Shown: positions 9,736 through 25,000 of the stretch, piece after piece
Numbering within the stretch: the stretch's first letter is position 1
Layout of the letters: each line of letters begins with the position of its first letter
Source of the DNA: Apostichopus japonicus
Lineage: Eukaryota > Echinodermata > Holothuroidea > Aspidochirotida > Stichopodidae
Length of the DNA stretch: 64,000 nucleotides
Direction of reading: 5' to 3'
Assembly: GCF_037975245.1 (NCBI RefSeq)
Contig: NC_092572.1
Span: 14,886,269 to 14,950,268 of the forward strand
The notes under the pieces: generated by a model
The model's database searches: none
What the model saw: the letters and a program-made list of their open reading frames with translations, nothing else
What the model was told of the DNA's origin: nothing
Made by a program: the position numbers and the translations under genes

Positions 9736-12700
9736 TTGCTGTAAAAGATCGGCAAAAGACGTCATCACCCGGGGTTCGAACCAGGGATGCAAAAGAGAGT
9801 CTCGATCATCAGCTCGTACAGTGCGCCGAGCCATCCCGCCACTGTATGGACTGAGATATTAGGTGGATTAACTAATACTTACAGCTCCCCGTCCAGGCAC
9901 TTGCTGTAAAAGATCGGCAAAAGACGTCATCACCCGGGGTTCGAACCAGGGATGCAAAAGAGAGTCTCGATCATCAGCTCGTACAGTGCGCCGAGCCATC
10001 CCGCCACTGTATGGACTGAGATATTAGGTGGATTAACTAATACTTACAGCTCCCCGTCTAGGCACTTGCTGTAAAAGATCGGCAAAAGACGTCATCACCC
10101 GGGGTTCGAACCAGGGATGCAAAAGAGAGTCTCGATCATCAGCTCGTACAGTGCGCCGAGCCATCCCGCCACTGTATGGACTGAGATATTAGGTGGATTA
10201 ACTAATACTTACAGCTCCCCGTCCAGGCACTTGCTGTAAAAGATCGGCAAAAGACGTCATCACCCGGGGTTCGAACCAGGGATGCAAAAGAGAGTCTCGA
10301 TCATCAGCTCGTACAGTGCGCCGAGCCATCCCGCCACTGTATGGACTGAGATATTAGGTGGATTAACTAATACTTACAGCTCCCCGTCTAGGCACTTGCT
10401 GTAAAAGATCGGCAAAAGACGTCATCACCCGGGGTTCGAACCAGGGATGCAAAAGAGAGTCTCGATCATCAGCTCGTACAGTGCGCCGAGCCATCCCGCC
10501 ACTGTATGGACTGAGATATTAGGTGGATTAACTAATACTTACAGCTCCCCGTCCAGGCACTTGCTGTAAAAGATCGGCAAAAGACGTCATCACCCGGGGT
10601 TCGAACCAGGGATGCAAAAGAGAGTCTCGATCATCAGCTCGTACAGTGCGCCGAGCCATCCCGCCACTGTATGGACTGAGATATTAGGTGGATTAACTAA
10701 TACTTACAGCTCCCCGTCCAGGCACTTGCTGTAAAAGATCGGCAAAAGACGTCATCACCCGGGGTTCGAACCAGGGATGCAAAAGAGAGTCTCGATCATC
10801 AGCTCGTACAGTGCGCCGAGCCATCCCGCCACTGTATGGACTGAGATATTAGGTGGATTAACTAATACTTACAGCTCCCCGTCCAGGCACTTGCTGTAAA
10901 AGATCGGCAAAAGACGTCATCACCCGGGGTTCGAACCAGGGATGCAAAAGAGAGTCTCGATCATCAGCTCGTACAGTGCGCCGAGCCATCCCGCCACTGT
11001 ATGGACTGAGATATTAGGTGGATTAACTAATACTTACAGCTCCCCGTCCAGGCACTTGCTGTAAAAGATCGGCAAAAGACGTCATCACCCGGGGTTCGAA
11101 CCAGGGATGCAAAAGAGAGTCTCGATCATCAGCTCGTACAGTGCGCCGAGCCATCCCGCCACTGTATGGACTGAGATATTAGGTGGATTAACTAATACTT
11201 ACAGCTCCCCGTCCAGGCACTTGCTGTAAAAGATCGGCAAAAGACGTCATCACCCGGGGTTCGAACCAGGGATGCAAAAGAGAGTCTCGATCATCAGCTC
11301 GTACAGTGCGCCGAGCCATCCCGCCACTGTATGGACTGAGATATTAGGTGGATTAACTAATACTTACAGCTCCCCGTCCAGGCACTTGCTGTAAAAGATC
11401 GGCAAAAGACGTCATCACCCGGGGTTCGAACCAGGGATGCAAAAGAGAGTCTCGATCATCAGCTCGTACAGTGCGCCGAGCCATCCCGCCACTGTATGGA
11501 CTGAGATATTAGGTGGATTAACTAATACTTACAGCTCCCCGTCCAGGCACTTGCTGTAAAAGATCGGCAAAAGACGTCATCACCCGGGGTTCGAACCAGG
11601 GATGCAAAAGAGAGTCTCGATCATCAGCTCGTACAGTGCGCCGAGCCATCCCGCCACTGTATGGACTGAGATATTAGGTGGATTAACTAATACTTACAGC
11701 TCCCCGTCCAGGCACTTGCTGTAAAAGATCGGCAAAAGACGTCATCACCCGGGGTTCGAACCAGGGATGCAAAAGAGAGTCTCGATCATCAGCTCGTACA
11801 GTGCGCCGAGCCATCCCGCCACTGTATGGACTGAGATATTAGGTGGATTAACTAATACTTACAGCTCCCCGTCCAGGCACTTGCTGTAAAAGATCGGCAA
11901 AAGACGTCATCACCCGGGGTTCGAACCAGGGATGCAAAAGAGAGTCTCGATCATCAGCTCGTACAGTGCGCCGAGCCATCCCGCCACTGTATGGACTGAG
12001 ATATTAGGTGGATTAACTAATACTTACAGCTCCCCGTCCAGGCACTTGCTGTAAAAGATCGGCAAAAGACGTCATCACCCGGGGTTCGAACCAGGGATGC
12101 AAAAGAGAGTCTCGATCATCAGCTCGTACAGTGCGCCGAGCCATCCCGCCACTGTATGGACTGAGATATTAGGTGGATTAACTAATACTTACAGCTCCCC
12201 GTCCAGGCACTTGCTGTAAAAGATCGGCAAAAGACGTCATCACCCGGGGTTCGAACCAGGGATGCAAAAGAGAGTCTCGATCATCAGCTCGTACAGTGCG
12301 CCGAGCCATCCCGCCACTGTATGGACTGAGATATTAGGTGGATTAACTAATACTTACAGCTCCCCGTCCAGGCACTTGCTGTAAAAGATCGGCAAAAGAC
12401 GTCATCACCCGGGGTTCGAACCAGGGATGCAAAAGAGAGTCTCGATCATCAGCTCGTACAGTGCGCCGAGCCATCCCGCCACTGTATGGACTGAGATATT
12501 AGGTGGATTAACTAATACTTACAGCTCCCCGTCCAGGCACTTGCTGTAAAAGATCGGCAAAAGACGTCATCACCCGGGGTTCGAACCAGGGATGCAAAAG
12601 AGAGTCTCGATCATCAGCTCGTACAGTGCGCCGAGCCATCCCGCCACTGTATGGACTGAGATATTAGGTGGATTAACTAATACTTACAGCTCCCCGTCCA

Positions 12701-13035
12701 GGCACTTGCTGTAAAAGATCGGCAAAAGACGTCATCACCCGGGGTTCGAACCAGGGATGCAAAAGAGAGTCTCGATCATCAGCTCGTACAGTGCGCCGAG
12801 CCATCCCGCCACTGTATGGACTGAGATATTAGGTGGATTAACTAATACTTACAGCTCCCCGTCCAGGCACTTGCTGTAAAAGATCGGCAAAAGACGTCAT
12901 CACCCGGGGTTCGAACCAGGGATGCAAAAGAGAGTCTCGATCATCAGCTCGTACAGTGCGCCGAGCCATCCCGCCACTGTATGGACTGAGATATTAGGTG
13001 GATTAACTAATACTTACAGCTCCCCGTCCAGGCAC
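9736..13035. repeat. CC158-159 block with the first CT units (units 60-79)
   Basis: All units carry C at 158. C159 is standard, but units 61 and 63 (changes at 10059 and 10389) carry T159, alternating with CC units 60, 62 and 64. Units 64-79 are uniformly CC. From here to the window end every monomer is exactly 165 bp. Confidence 0.93.
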
Positions 13036-16000
13036 TTGCTGTAAAAGATCGGCAAAAGACGTCATCACCCGGGGTTCGAACCAGGGATGCAAAAGAGAGT
13101 CTCGATCATCAGCTCGTACAGTGCGCCGAGCCATCCCGCCACTGTATGGACTGAGATATTAGGTGGATTAACTAATACTTACAGCTCCCCGTCTAGGCAC
13201 TTGCTGTAAAAGATCGGCAAAAGACGTCATCACCCGGGGTTCGAACCAGGGATGCAAAAGAGAGTCTCGATCATCAGCTCGTACAGTGCGCCGAGCCATC
13301 CCGCCACTGTATGGACTGAGATATTAGGTGGATTAACTAATACTTACAGCTCCCCGTCTAGGCACTTGCTGTAAAAGATCGGCAAAAGACGTCATCACCC
13401 GGGGTTCGAACCAGGGATGCAAAAGAGAGTCTCGATCATCAGCTCGTACAGTGCGCCGAGCCATCCCGCCACTGTATGGACTGAGATATTAGGTGGATTA
13501 ACTAATACTTACAGCTCCCCGTCTAGGCACTTGCTGTAAAAGATCGGCAAAAGACGTCATCACCCGGGGTTCGAACCAGGGATGCAAAAGAGAGTCTCGA
13601 TCATCAGCTCGTACAGTGCGCCGAGCCATCCCGCCACTGTATGGACTGAGATATTAGGTGGATTAACTAATACTTACAGCTCCCCGTCTAGGCACTTGCT
13701 GTAAAAGATCGGCAAAAGACGTCATCACCCGGGGTTCGAACCAGGGATGCAAAAGAGAGTCTCGATCATCAGCTCGTACAGTGCGCCGAGCCATCCCGCC
13801 ACTGTATGGACTGAGATATTAGGTGGATTAACTAATACTTACAGCTCCCCGTCTAGGCACTTGCTGTAAAAGATCGGCAAAAGACGTCATCACCCGGGGT
13901 TCGAACCAGGGATGCAAAAGAGAGTCTCGATCATCAGCTCGTACAGTGCGCCGAGCCATCCCGCCACTGTATGGACTGAGATATTAGGTGGATTAACTAA
14001 TACTTACAGCTCCCCGTCTAGGCACTTGCTGTAAAAGATCGGCAAAAGACGTCATCACCCGGGGTTCGAACCAGGGATGCAAAAGAGAGTCTCGATCATC
14101 AGCTCGTACAGTGCGCCGAGCCATCCCGCCACTGTATGGACTGAGATATTAGGTGGATTAACTAATACTTACAGCTCCCCGTCTAGGCACTTGCTGTAAA
14201 AGATCGGCAAAAGACGTCATCACCCGGGGTTCGAACCAGGGATGCAAAAGAGAGTCTCGATCATCAGCTCGTACAGTGCGCCGAGCCATCCCGCCACTGT
14301 ATGGACTGAGATATTAGGTGGATTAACTAATACTTACAGCTCCCCGTCTAGGCACTTGCTGTAAAAGATCGGCAAAAGACGTCATCACCCGGGGTTCGAA
14401 CCAGGGATGCAAAAGAGAGTCTCGATCATCAGCTCGTACAGTGCGCCGAGCCATCCCGCCACTGTATGGACTGAGATATTAGGTGGATTAACTAATACTT
14501 ACAGCTCCCCGTCTAGGCACTTGCTGTAAAAGATCGGCAAAAGACGTCATCACCCGGGGTTCGAACCAGGGATGCAAAAGAGAGTCTCGATCATCAGCTC
14601 GTACAGTGCGCCGAGCCATCCCGCCACTGTATGGACTGAGATATTAGGTGGATTAACTAATACTTACAGCTCCCCGTCTAGGCACTTGCTGTAAAAGATC
14701 GGCAAAAGACGTCATCACCCGGGGTTCGAACCAGGGATGCAAAAGAGAGTCTCGATCATCAGCTCGTACAGTGCGCCGAGCCATCCCGCCACTGTATGGA
14801 CTGAGATATTAGGTGGATTAACTAATACTTACAGCTCCCCGTCTAGGCACTTGCTGTAAAAGATCGGCAAAAGACGTCATCACCCGGGGTTCGAACCAGG
14901 GATGCAAAAGAGAGTCTCGATCATCAGCTCGTACAGTGCGCCGAGCCATCCCGCCACTGTATGGACTGAGATATTAGGTGGATTAACTAATACTTACAGC
15001 TCCCCGTCTAGGCACTTGCTGTAAAAGATCGGCAAAAGACGTCATCACCCGGGGTTCGAACCAGGGATGCAAAAGAGAGTCTCGATCATCAGCTCGTACA
15101 GTGCGCCGAGCCATCCCGCCACTGTATGGACTGAGATATTAGGTGGATTAACTAATACTTACAGCTCCCCGTCTAGGCACTTGCTGTAAAAGATCGGCAA
15201 AAGACGTCATCACCCGGGGTTCGAACCAGGGATGCAAAAGAGAGTCTCGATCATCAGCTCGTACAGTGCGCCGAGCCATCCCGCCACTGTATGGACTGAG
15301 ATATTAGGTGGATTAACTAATACTTACAGCTCCCCGTCTAGGCACTTGCTGTAAAAGATCGGCAAAAGACGTCATCACCCGGGGTTCGAACCAGGGATGC
15401 AAAAGAGAGTCTCGATCATCAGCTCGTACAGTGCGCCGAGCCATCCCGCCACTGTATGGACTGAGATATTAGGTGGATTAACTAATACTTACAGCTCCCC
15501 GTCTAGGCACTTGCTGTAAAAGATCGGCAAAAGACGTCATCACCCGGGGTTCGAACCAGGGATGCAAAAGAGAGTCTCGATCATCAGCTCGTACAGTGCG
15601 CCGAGCCATCCCGCCACTGTATGGACTGAGATATTAGGTGGATTAACTAATACTTACAGCTCCCCGTCTAGGCACTTGCTGTAAAAGATCGGCAAAAGAC
15701 GTCATCACCCGGGGTTCGAACCAGGGATGCAAAAGAGAGTCTCGATCATCAGCTCGTACAGTGCGCCGAGCCATCCCGCCACTGTATGGACTGAGATATT
15801 AGGTGGATTAACTAATACTTACAGCTCCCCGTCTAGGCACTTGCTGTAAAAGATCGGCAAAAGACGTCATCACCCGGGGTTCGAACCAGGGATGCAAAAG
15901 AGAGTCTCGATCATCAGCTCGTACAGTGCGCCGAGCCATCCCGCCACTGTATGGACTGAGATATTAGGTGGATTAACTAATACTTACAGCTCCCCGTCTA

Positions 16001-19000
16001 GGCACTTGCTGTAAAAGATCGGCAAAAGACGTCATCACCCGGGGTTCGAACCAGGGATGCAAAAGAGAGTCTCGATCATCAGCTCGTACAGTGCGCCGAG
16101 CCATCCCGCCACTGTATGGACTGAGATATTAGGTGGATTAACTAATACTTACAGCTCCCCGTCTAGGCACTTGCTGTAAAAGATCGGCAAAAGACGTCAT
16201 CACCCGGGGTTCGAACCAGGGATGCAAAAGAGAGTCTCGATCATCAGCTCGTACAGTGCGCCGAGCCATCCCGCCACTGTATGGACTGAGATATTAGGTG
16301 GATTAACTAATACTTACAGCTCCCCGTCTAGGCACTTGCTGTAAAAGATCGGCAAAAGACGTCATCACCCGGGGTTCGAACCAGGGATGCAAAAGAGAGT
16401 CTCGATCATCAGCTCGTACAGTGCGCCGAGCCATCCCGCCACTGTATGGACTGAGATATTAGGTGGATTAACTAATACTTACAGCTCCCCGTCTAGGCAC
16501 TTGCTGTAAAAGATCGGCAAAAGACGTCATCACCCGGGGTTCGAACCAGGGATGCAAAAGAGAGTCTCGATCATCAGCTCGTACAGTGCGCCGAGCCATC
16601 CCGCCACTGTATGGACTGAGATATTAGGTGGATTAACTAATACTTACAGCTCCCCGTCTAGGCACTTGCTGTAAAAGATCGGCAAAAGACGTCATCACCC
16701 GGGGTTCGAACCAGGGATGCAAAAGAGAGTCTCGATCATCAGCTCGTACAGTGCGCCGAGCCATCCCGCCACTGTATGGACTGAGATATTAGGTGGATTA
16801 ACTAATACTTACAGCTCCCCGTCTAGGCACTTGCTGTAAAAGATCGGCAAAAGACGTCATCACCCGGGGTTCGAACCAGGGATGCAAAAGAGAGTCTCGA
16901 TCATCAGCTCGTACAGTGCGCCGAGCCATCCCGCCACTGTATGGACTGAGATATTAGGTGGATTAACTAATACTTACAGCTCCCCGTCTAGGCACTTGCT
17001 GTAAAAGATCGGCAAAAGACGTCATCACCCGGGGTTCGAACCAGGGATGCAAAAGAGAGTCTCGATCATCAGCTCGTACAGTGCGCCGAGCCATCCCGCC
17101 ACTGTATGGACTGAGATATTAGGTGGATTAACTAATACTTACAGCTCCCCGTCTAGGCACTTGCTGTAAAAGATCGGCAAAAGACGTCATCACCCGGGGT
17201 TCGAACCAGGGATGCAAAAGAGAGTCTCGATCATCAGCTCGTACAGTGCGCCGAGCCATCCCGCCACTGTATGGACTGAGATATTAGGTGGATTAACTAA
17301 TACTTACAGCTCCCCGTCTAGGCACTTGCTGTAAAAGATCGGCAAAAGACGTCATCACCCGGGGTTCGAACCAGGGATGCAAAAGAGAGTCTCGATCATC
17401 AGCTCGTACAGTGCGCCGAGCCATCCCGCCACTGTATGGACTGAGATATTAGGTGGATTAACTAATACTTACAGCTCCCCGTCTAGGCACTTGCTGTAAA
17501 AGATCGGCAAAAGACGTCATCACCCGGGGTTCGAACCAGGGATGCAAAAGAGAGTCTCGATCATCAGCTCGTACAGTGCGCCGAGCCATCCCGCCACTGT
17601 ATGGACTGAGATATTAGGTGGATTAACTAATACTTACAGCTCCCCGTCTAGGCACTTGCTGTAAAAGATCGGCAAAAGACGTCATCACCCGGGGTTCGAA
17701 CCAGGGATGCAAAAGAGAGTCTCGATCATCAGCTCGTACAGTGCGCCGAGCCATCCCGCCACTGTATGGACTGAGATATTAGGTGGATTAACTAATACTT
17801 ACAGCTCCCCGTCTAGGCACTTGCTGTAAAAGATCGGCAAAAGACGTCATCACCCGGGGTTCGAACCAGGGATGCAAAAGAGAGTCTCGATCATCAGCTC
17901 GTACAGTGCGCCGAGCCATCCCGCCACTGTATGGACTGAGATATTAGGTGGATTAACTAATACTTACAGCTCCCCGTCTAGGCACTTGCTGTAAAAGATC
18001 GGCAAAAGACGTCATCACCCGGGGTTCGAACCAGGGATGCAAAAGAGAGTCTCGATCATCAGCTCGTACAGTGCGCCGAGCCATCCCGCCACTGTATGGA
18101 CTGAGATATTAGGTGGATTAACTAATACTTACAGCTCCCCGTCTAGGCACTTGCTGTAAAAGATCGGCAAAAGACGTCATCACCCGGGGTTCGAACCAGG
18201 GATGCAAAAGAGAGTCTCGATCATCAGCTCGTACAGTGCGCCGAGCCATCCCGCCACTGTATGGACTGAGATATTAGGTGGATTAACTAATACTTACAGC
18301 TCCCCGTCTAGGCACTTGCTGTAAAAGATCGGCAAAAGACGTCATCACCCGGGGTTCGAACCAGGGATGCAAAAGAGAGTCTCGATCATCAGCTCGTACA
18401 GTGCGCCGAGCCATCCCGCCACTGTATGGACTGAGATATTAGGTGGATTAACTAATACTTACAGCTCCCCGTCTAGGCACTTGCTGTAAAAGATCGGCAA
18501 AAGACGTCATCACCCGGGGTTCGAACCAGGGATGCAAAAGAGAGTCTCGATCATCAGCTCGTACAGTGCGCCGAGCCATCCCGCCACTGTATGGACTGAG
18601 ATATTAGGTGGATTAACTAATACTTACAGCTCCCCGTCTAGGCACTTGCTGTAAAAGATCGGCAAAAGACGTCATCACCCGGGGTTCGAACCAGGGATGC
18701 AAAAGAGAGTCTCGATCATCAGCTCGTACAGTGCGCCGAGCCATCCCGCCACTGTATGGACTGAGATATTAGGTGGATTAACTAATACTTACAGCTCCCC
18801 GTCTAGGCACTTGCTGTAAAAGATCGGCAAAAGACGTCATCACCCGGGGTTCGAACCAGGGATGCAAAAGAGAGTCTCGATCATCAGCTCGTACAGTGCG
18901 CCGAGCCATCCCGCCACTGTATGGACTGAGATATTAGGTGGATTAACTAATACTTACAGCTCCCCGTCTAGGCACTTGCTGTAAAAGATCGGCAAAAGAC

Positions 19001-22000
19001 GTCATCACCCGGGGTTCGAACCAGGGATGCAAAAGAGAGTCTCGATCATCAGCTCGTACAGTGCGCCGAGCCATCCCGCCACTGTATGGACTGAGATATT
19101 AGGTGGATTAACTAATACTTACAGCTCCCCGTCTAGGCACTTGCTGTAAAAGATCGGCAAAAGACGTCATCACCCGGGGTTCGAACCAGGGATGCAAAAG
19201 AGAGTCTCGATCATCAGCTCGTACAGTGCGCCGAGCCATCCCGCCACTGTATGGACTGAGATATTAGGTGGATTAACTAATACTTACAGCTCCCCGTCTA
19301 GGCACTTGCTGTAAAAGATCGGCAAAAGACGTCATCACCCGGGGTTCGAACCAGGGATGCAAAAGAGAGTCTCGATCATCAGCTCGTACAGTGCGCCGAG
19401 CCATCCCGCCACTGTATGGACTGAGATATTAGGTGGATTAACTAATACTTACAGCTCCCCGTCTAGGCACTTGCTGTAAAAGATCGGCAAAAGACGTCAT
19501 CACCCGGGGTTCGAACCAGGGATGCAAAAGAGAGTCTCGATCATCAGCTCGTACAGTGCGCCGAGCCATCCCGCCACTGTATGGACTGAGATATTAGGTG
19601 GATTAACTAATACTTACAGCTCCCCGTCTAGGCACTTGCTGTAAAAGATCGGCAAAAGACGTCATCACCCGGGGTTCGAACCAGGGATGCAAAAGAGAGT
19701 CTCGATCATCAGCTCGTACAGTGCGCCGAGCCATCCCGCCACTGTATGGACTGAGATATTAGGTGGATTAACTAATACTTACAGCTCCCCGTCTAGGCAC
19801 TTGCTGTAAAAGATCGGCAAAAGACGTCATCACCCGGGGTTCGAACCAGGGATGCAAAAGAGAGTCTCGATCATCAGCTCGTACAGTGCGCCGAGCCATC
19901 CCGCCACTGTATGGACTGAGATATTAGGTGGATTAACTAATACTTACAGCTCCCCGTCTAGGCACTTGCTGTAAAAGATCGGCAAAAGACGTCATCACCC
20001 GGGGTTCGAACCAGGGATGCAAAAGAGAGTCTCGATCATCAGCTCGTACAGTGCGCCGAGCCATCCCGCCACTGTATGGACTGAGATATTAGGTGGATTA
20101 ACTAATACTTACAGCTCCCCGTCTAGGCACTTGCTGTAAAAGATCGGCAAAAGACGTCATCACCCGGGGTTCGAACCAGGGATGCAAAAGAGAGTCTCGA
20201 TCATCAGCTCGTACAGTGCGCCGAGCCATCCCGCCACTGTATGGACTGAGATATTAGGTGGATTAACTAATACTTACAGCTCCCCGTCTAGGCACTTGCT
20301 GTAAAAGATCGGCAAAAGACGTCATCACCCGGGGTTCGAACCAGGGATGCAAAAGAGAGTCTCGATCATCAGCTCGTACAGTGCGCCGAGCCATCCCGCC
20401 ACTGTATGGACTGAGATATTAGGTGGATTAACTAATACTTACAGCTCCCCGTCTAGGCACTTGCTGTAAAAGATCGGCAAAAGACGTCATCACCCGGGGT
20501 TCGAACCAGGGATGCAAAAGAGAGTCTCGATCATCAGCTCGTACAGTGCGCCGAGCCATCCCGCCACTGTATGGACTGAGATATTAGGTGGATTAACTAA
20601 TACTTACAGCTCCCCGTCTAGGCACTTGCTGTAAAAGATCGGCAAAAGACGTCATCACCCGGGGTTCGAACCAGGGATGCAAAAGAGAGTCTCGATCATC
20701 AGCTCGTACAGTGCGCCGAGCCATCCCGCCACTGTATGGACTGAGATATTAGGTGGATTAACTAATACTTACAGCTCCCCGTCTAGGCACTTGCTGTAAA
20801 AGATCGGCAAAAGACGTCATCACCCGGGGTTCGAACCAGGGATGCAAAAGAGAGTCTCGATCATCAGCTCGTACAGTGCGCCGAGCCATCCCGCCACTGT
20901 ATGGACTGAGATATTAGGTGGATTAACTAATACTTACAGCTCCCCGTCTAGGCACTTGCTGTAAAAGATCGGCAAAAGACGTCATCACCCGGGGTTCGAA
21001 CCAGGGATGCAAAAGAGAGTCTCGATCATCAGCTCGTACAGTGCGCCGAGCCATCCCGCCACTGTATGGACTGAGATATTAGGTGGATTAACTAATACTT
21101 ACAGCTCCCCGTCTAGGCACTTGCTGTAAAAGATCGGCAAAAGACGTCATCACCCGGGGTTCGAACCAGGGATGCAAAAGAGAGTCTCGATCATCAGCTC
21201 GTACAGTGCGCCGAGCCATCCCGCCACTGTATGGACTGAGATATTAGGTGGATTAACTAATACTTACAGCTCCCCGTCTAGGCACTTGCTGTAAAAGATC
21301 GGCAAAAGACGTCATCACCCGGGGTTCGAACCAGGGATGCAAAAGAGAGTCTCGATCATCAGCTCGTACAGTGCGCCGAGCCATCCCGCCACTGTATGGA
21401 CTGAGATATTAGGTGGATTAACTAATACTTACAGCTCCCCGTCTAGGCACTTGCTGTAAAAGATCGGCAAAAGACGTCATCACCCGGGGTTCGAACCAGG
21501 GATGCAAAAGAGAGTCTCGATCATCAGCTCGTACAGTGCGCCGAGCCATCCCGCCACTGTATGGACTGAGATATTAGGTGGATTAACTAATACTTACAGC
21601 TCCCCGTCTAGGCACTTGCTGTAAAAGATCGGCAAAAGACGTCATCACCCGGGGTTCGAACCAGGGATGCAAAAGAGAGTCTCGATCATCAGCTCGTACA
21701 GTGCGCCGAGCCATCCCGCCACTGTATGGACTGAGATATTAGGTGGATTAACTAATACTTACAGCTCCCCGTCTAGGCACTTGCTGTAAAAGATCGGCAA
21801 AAGACGTCATCACCCGGGGTTCGAACCAGGGATGCAAAAGAGAGTCTCGATCATCAGCTCGTACAGTGCGCCGAGCCATCCCGCCACTGTATGGACTGAG
21901 ATATTAGGTGGATTAACTAATACTTACAGCTCCCCGTCTAGGCACTTGCTGTAAAAGATCGGCAAAAGACGTCATCACCCGGGGTTCGAACCAGGGATGC

Positions 22001-25000
22001 AAAAGAGAGTCTCGATCATCAGCTCGTACAGTGCGCCGAGCCATCCCGCCACTGTTTGGACTGAGATATTAGGTGGATTAACTAATACTTACAGCTCCCC
22101 GTCTAGGCACTTGCTGTAAAAGATCGGCAAAAGACGTCATCACCCGGGGTTCGAACCAGGGATGCAAAAGAGAGTCTCGATCATCAGCTCGTACAGTGCG
22201 CCGAGCCATCCCGCCACTGTATGGACTGAGATATTAGGTGGATTAACTAATACTTACAGCTCCCCGTCTAGGCACTTGCTGTAAAAGATCGGCAAAAGAC
22301 GTCATCACCCGGGGTTCGAACCAGGGATGCAAAAGAGAGTCTCGATCATCAGCTCGTACAGTGCGCCGAGCCATCCCGCCACTGTATGGACTGAGATATT
22401 AGGTGGATTAACTAATACTTACAGCTCCCCGTCTAGGCACTTGCTGTAAAAGATCGGCAAAAGACGTCATCACCCGGGGTTCGAACCAGGGATGCAAAAG
22501 AGAGTCTCGATCATCAGCTCGTACAGTGCGCCGAGCCATCCCGCCACTGTATGGACTGAGATATTAGGTGGATTAACTAATACTTACAGCTCCCCGTCTA
22601 GGCACTTGCTGTAAAAGATCGGCAAAAGACGTCATCACCCGGGGTTCGAACCAGGGATGCAAAAGAGAGTCTCGATCATCAGCTCGTACAGTGCGCCGAG
22701 CCATCCCGCCACTGTATGGACTGAGATATTAGGTGGATTAACTAATACTTACAGCTCCCCGTCTAGGCACTTGCTGTAAAAGATCGGCAAAAGACGTCAT
22801 CACCCGGGGTTCGAACCAGGGATGCAAAAGAGAGTCTCGATCATCAGCTCGTACAGTGCGCCGAGCCATCCCGCCACTGTATGGACTGAGATATTAGGTG
22901 GATTAACTAATACTTACAGCTCCCCGTCTAGGCACTTGCTGTAAAAGATCGGCAAAAGACGTCATCACCCGGGGTTCGAACCAGGGATGCAAAAGAGAGT
23001 CTCGATCATCAGCTCGTACAGTGCGCCGAGCCATCCCGCCACTGTATGGACTGAGATATTAGGTGGATTAACTAATACTTACAGCTCCCCGTCTAGGCAC
23101 TTGCTGTAAAAGATCGGCAAAAGACGTCATCACCCGGGGTTCGAACCAGGGATGCAAAAGAGAGTCTCGATCATCAGCTCGTACAGTGCGCCGAGCCATC
23201 CCGCCACTGTATGGACTGAGATATTAGGTGGATTAACTAATACTTACAGCTCCCCGTCTAGGCACTTGCTGTAAAAGATCGGCAAAAGACGTCATCACCC
23301 GGGGTTCGAACCAGGGATGCAAAAGAGAGTCTCGATCATCAGCTCGTACAGTGCGCCGAGCCATCCCGCCACTGTATGGACTGAGATATTAGGTGGATTA
23401 ACTAATACTTACAGCTCCCCGTCTAGGCACTTGCTGTAAAAGATCGGCAAAAGACGTCATCACCCGGGGTTCGAACCAGGGATGCAAAAGAGAGTCTCGA
23501 TCATCAGCTCGTACAGTGCGCCGAGCCATCCCGCCACTGTATGGACTGAGATATTAGGTGGATTAACTAATACTTACAGCTCCCCGTCTAGGCACTTGCT
23601 GTAAAAGATCGGCAAAAGACGTCATCACCCGGGGTTCGAACCAGGGATGCAAAAGAGAGTCTCGATCATCAGCTCGTACAGTGCGCCGAGCCATCCCGCC
23701 ACTGTATGGACTGAGATATTAGGTGGATTAACTAATACTTACAGCTCCCCGTCTAGGCACTTGCTGTAAAAGATCGGCAAAAGACGTCATCACCCGGGGT
23801 TCGAACCAGGGATGCAAAAGAGAGTCTCGATCATCAGCTCGTACAGTGCGCCGAGCCATCCCGCCACTGTATGGACTGAGATATTAGGTGGATTAACTAA
23901 TACTTACAGCTCCCCGTCTAGGCACTTGCTGTAAAAGATCGGCAAAAGACGTCATCACCCGGGGTTCGAACCAGGGATGCAAAAGAGAGTCTCGATCATC
24001 AGCTCGTACAGTGCGCCGAGCCATCCCGCCACTGTATGGACTGAGATATTAGGTGGATTAACTAATACTTACAGCTCCCCGTCTAGGCACTTGCTGTAAA
24101 AGATCGGCAAAAGACGTCATCACCCGGGGTTCGAACCAGGGATGCAAAAGAGAGTCTCGATCATCAGCTCGTACAGTGCGCCGAGCCATCCCGCCACTGT
24201 ATGGACTGAGATATTAGGTGGATTAACTAATACTTACAGCTCCCCGTCTAGGCACTTGCTGTAAAAGATCGGCAAAAGACGTCATCACCCGGGGTTCGAA
24301 CCAGGGATGCAAAAGAGAGTCTCGATCATCAGCTCGTACAGTGCGCCGAGCCATCCCGCCACTGTATGGACTGAGATATTAGGTGGATTAACTAATACTT
24401 ACAGCTCCCCGTCTAGGCACTTGCTGTAAAAGATCGGCAAAAGACGTCATCACCCGGGGTTCGAACCAGGGATGCAAAAGAGAGTCTCGATCATCAGCTC
24501 GTACAGTGCGCCGAGCCATCCCGCCACTGTATGGACTGAGATATTAGGTGGATTAACTAATACTTACAGCTCCCCGTCTAGGCACTTGCTGTAAAAGATC
24601 GGCAAAAGACGTCATCACCCGGGGTTCGAACCAGGGATGCAAAAGAGAGTCTCGATCATCAGCTCGTACAGTGCGCCGAGCCATCCCGCCACTGTATGGA
24701 CTGAGATATTAGGTGGATTAACTAATACTTACAGCTCCCCGTCTAGGCACTTGCTGTAAAAGATCGGCAAAAGACGTCATCACCCGGGGTTCGAACCAGG
24801 GATGCAAAAGAGAGTCTCGATCATCAGCTCGTACAGTGCGCCGAGCCATCCCGCCACTGTATGGACTGAGATATTAGGTGGATTAACTAATACTTACAGC
24901 TCCCCGTCTAGGCACTTGCTGTAAAAGATCGGCAAAAGACGTCATCACCCGGGGTTCGAACCAGGGATGCAAAAGAGAGTCTCGATCATCAGCTCGTACA

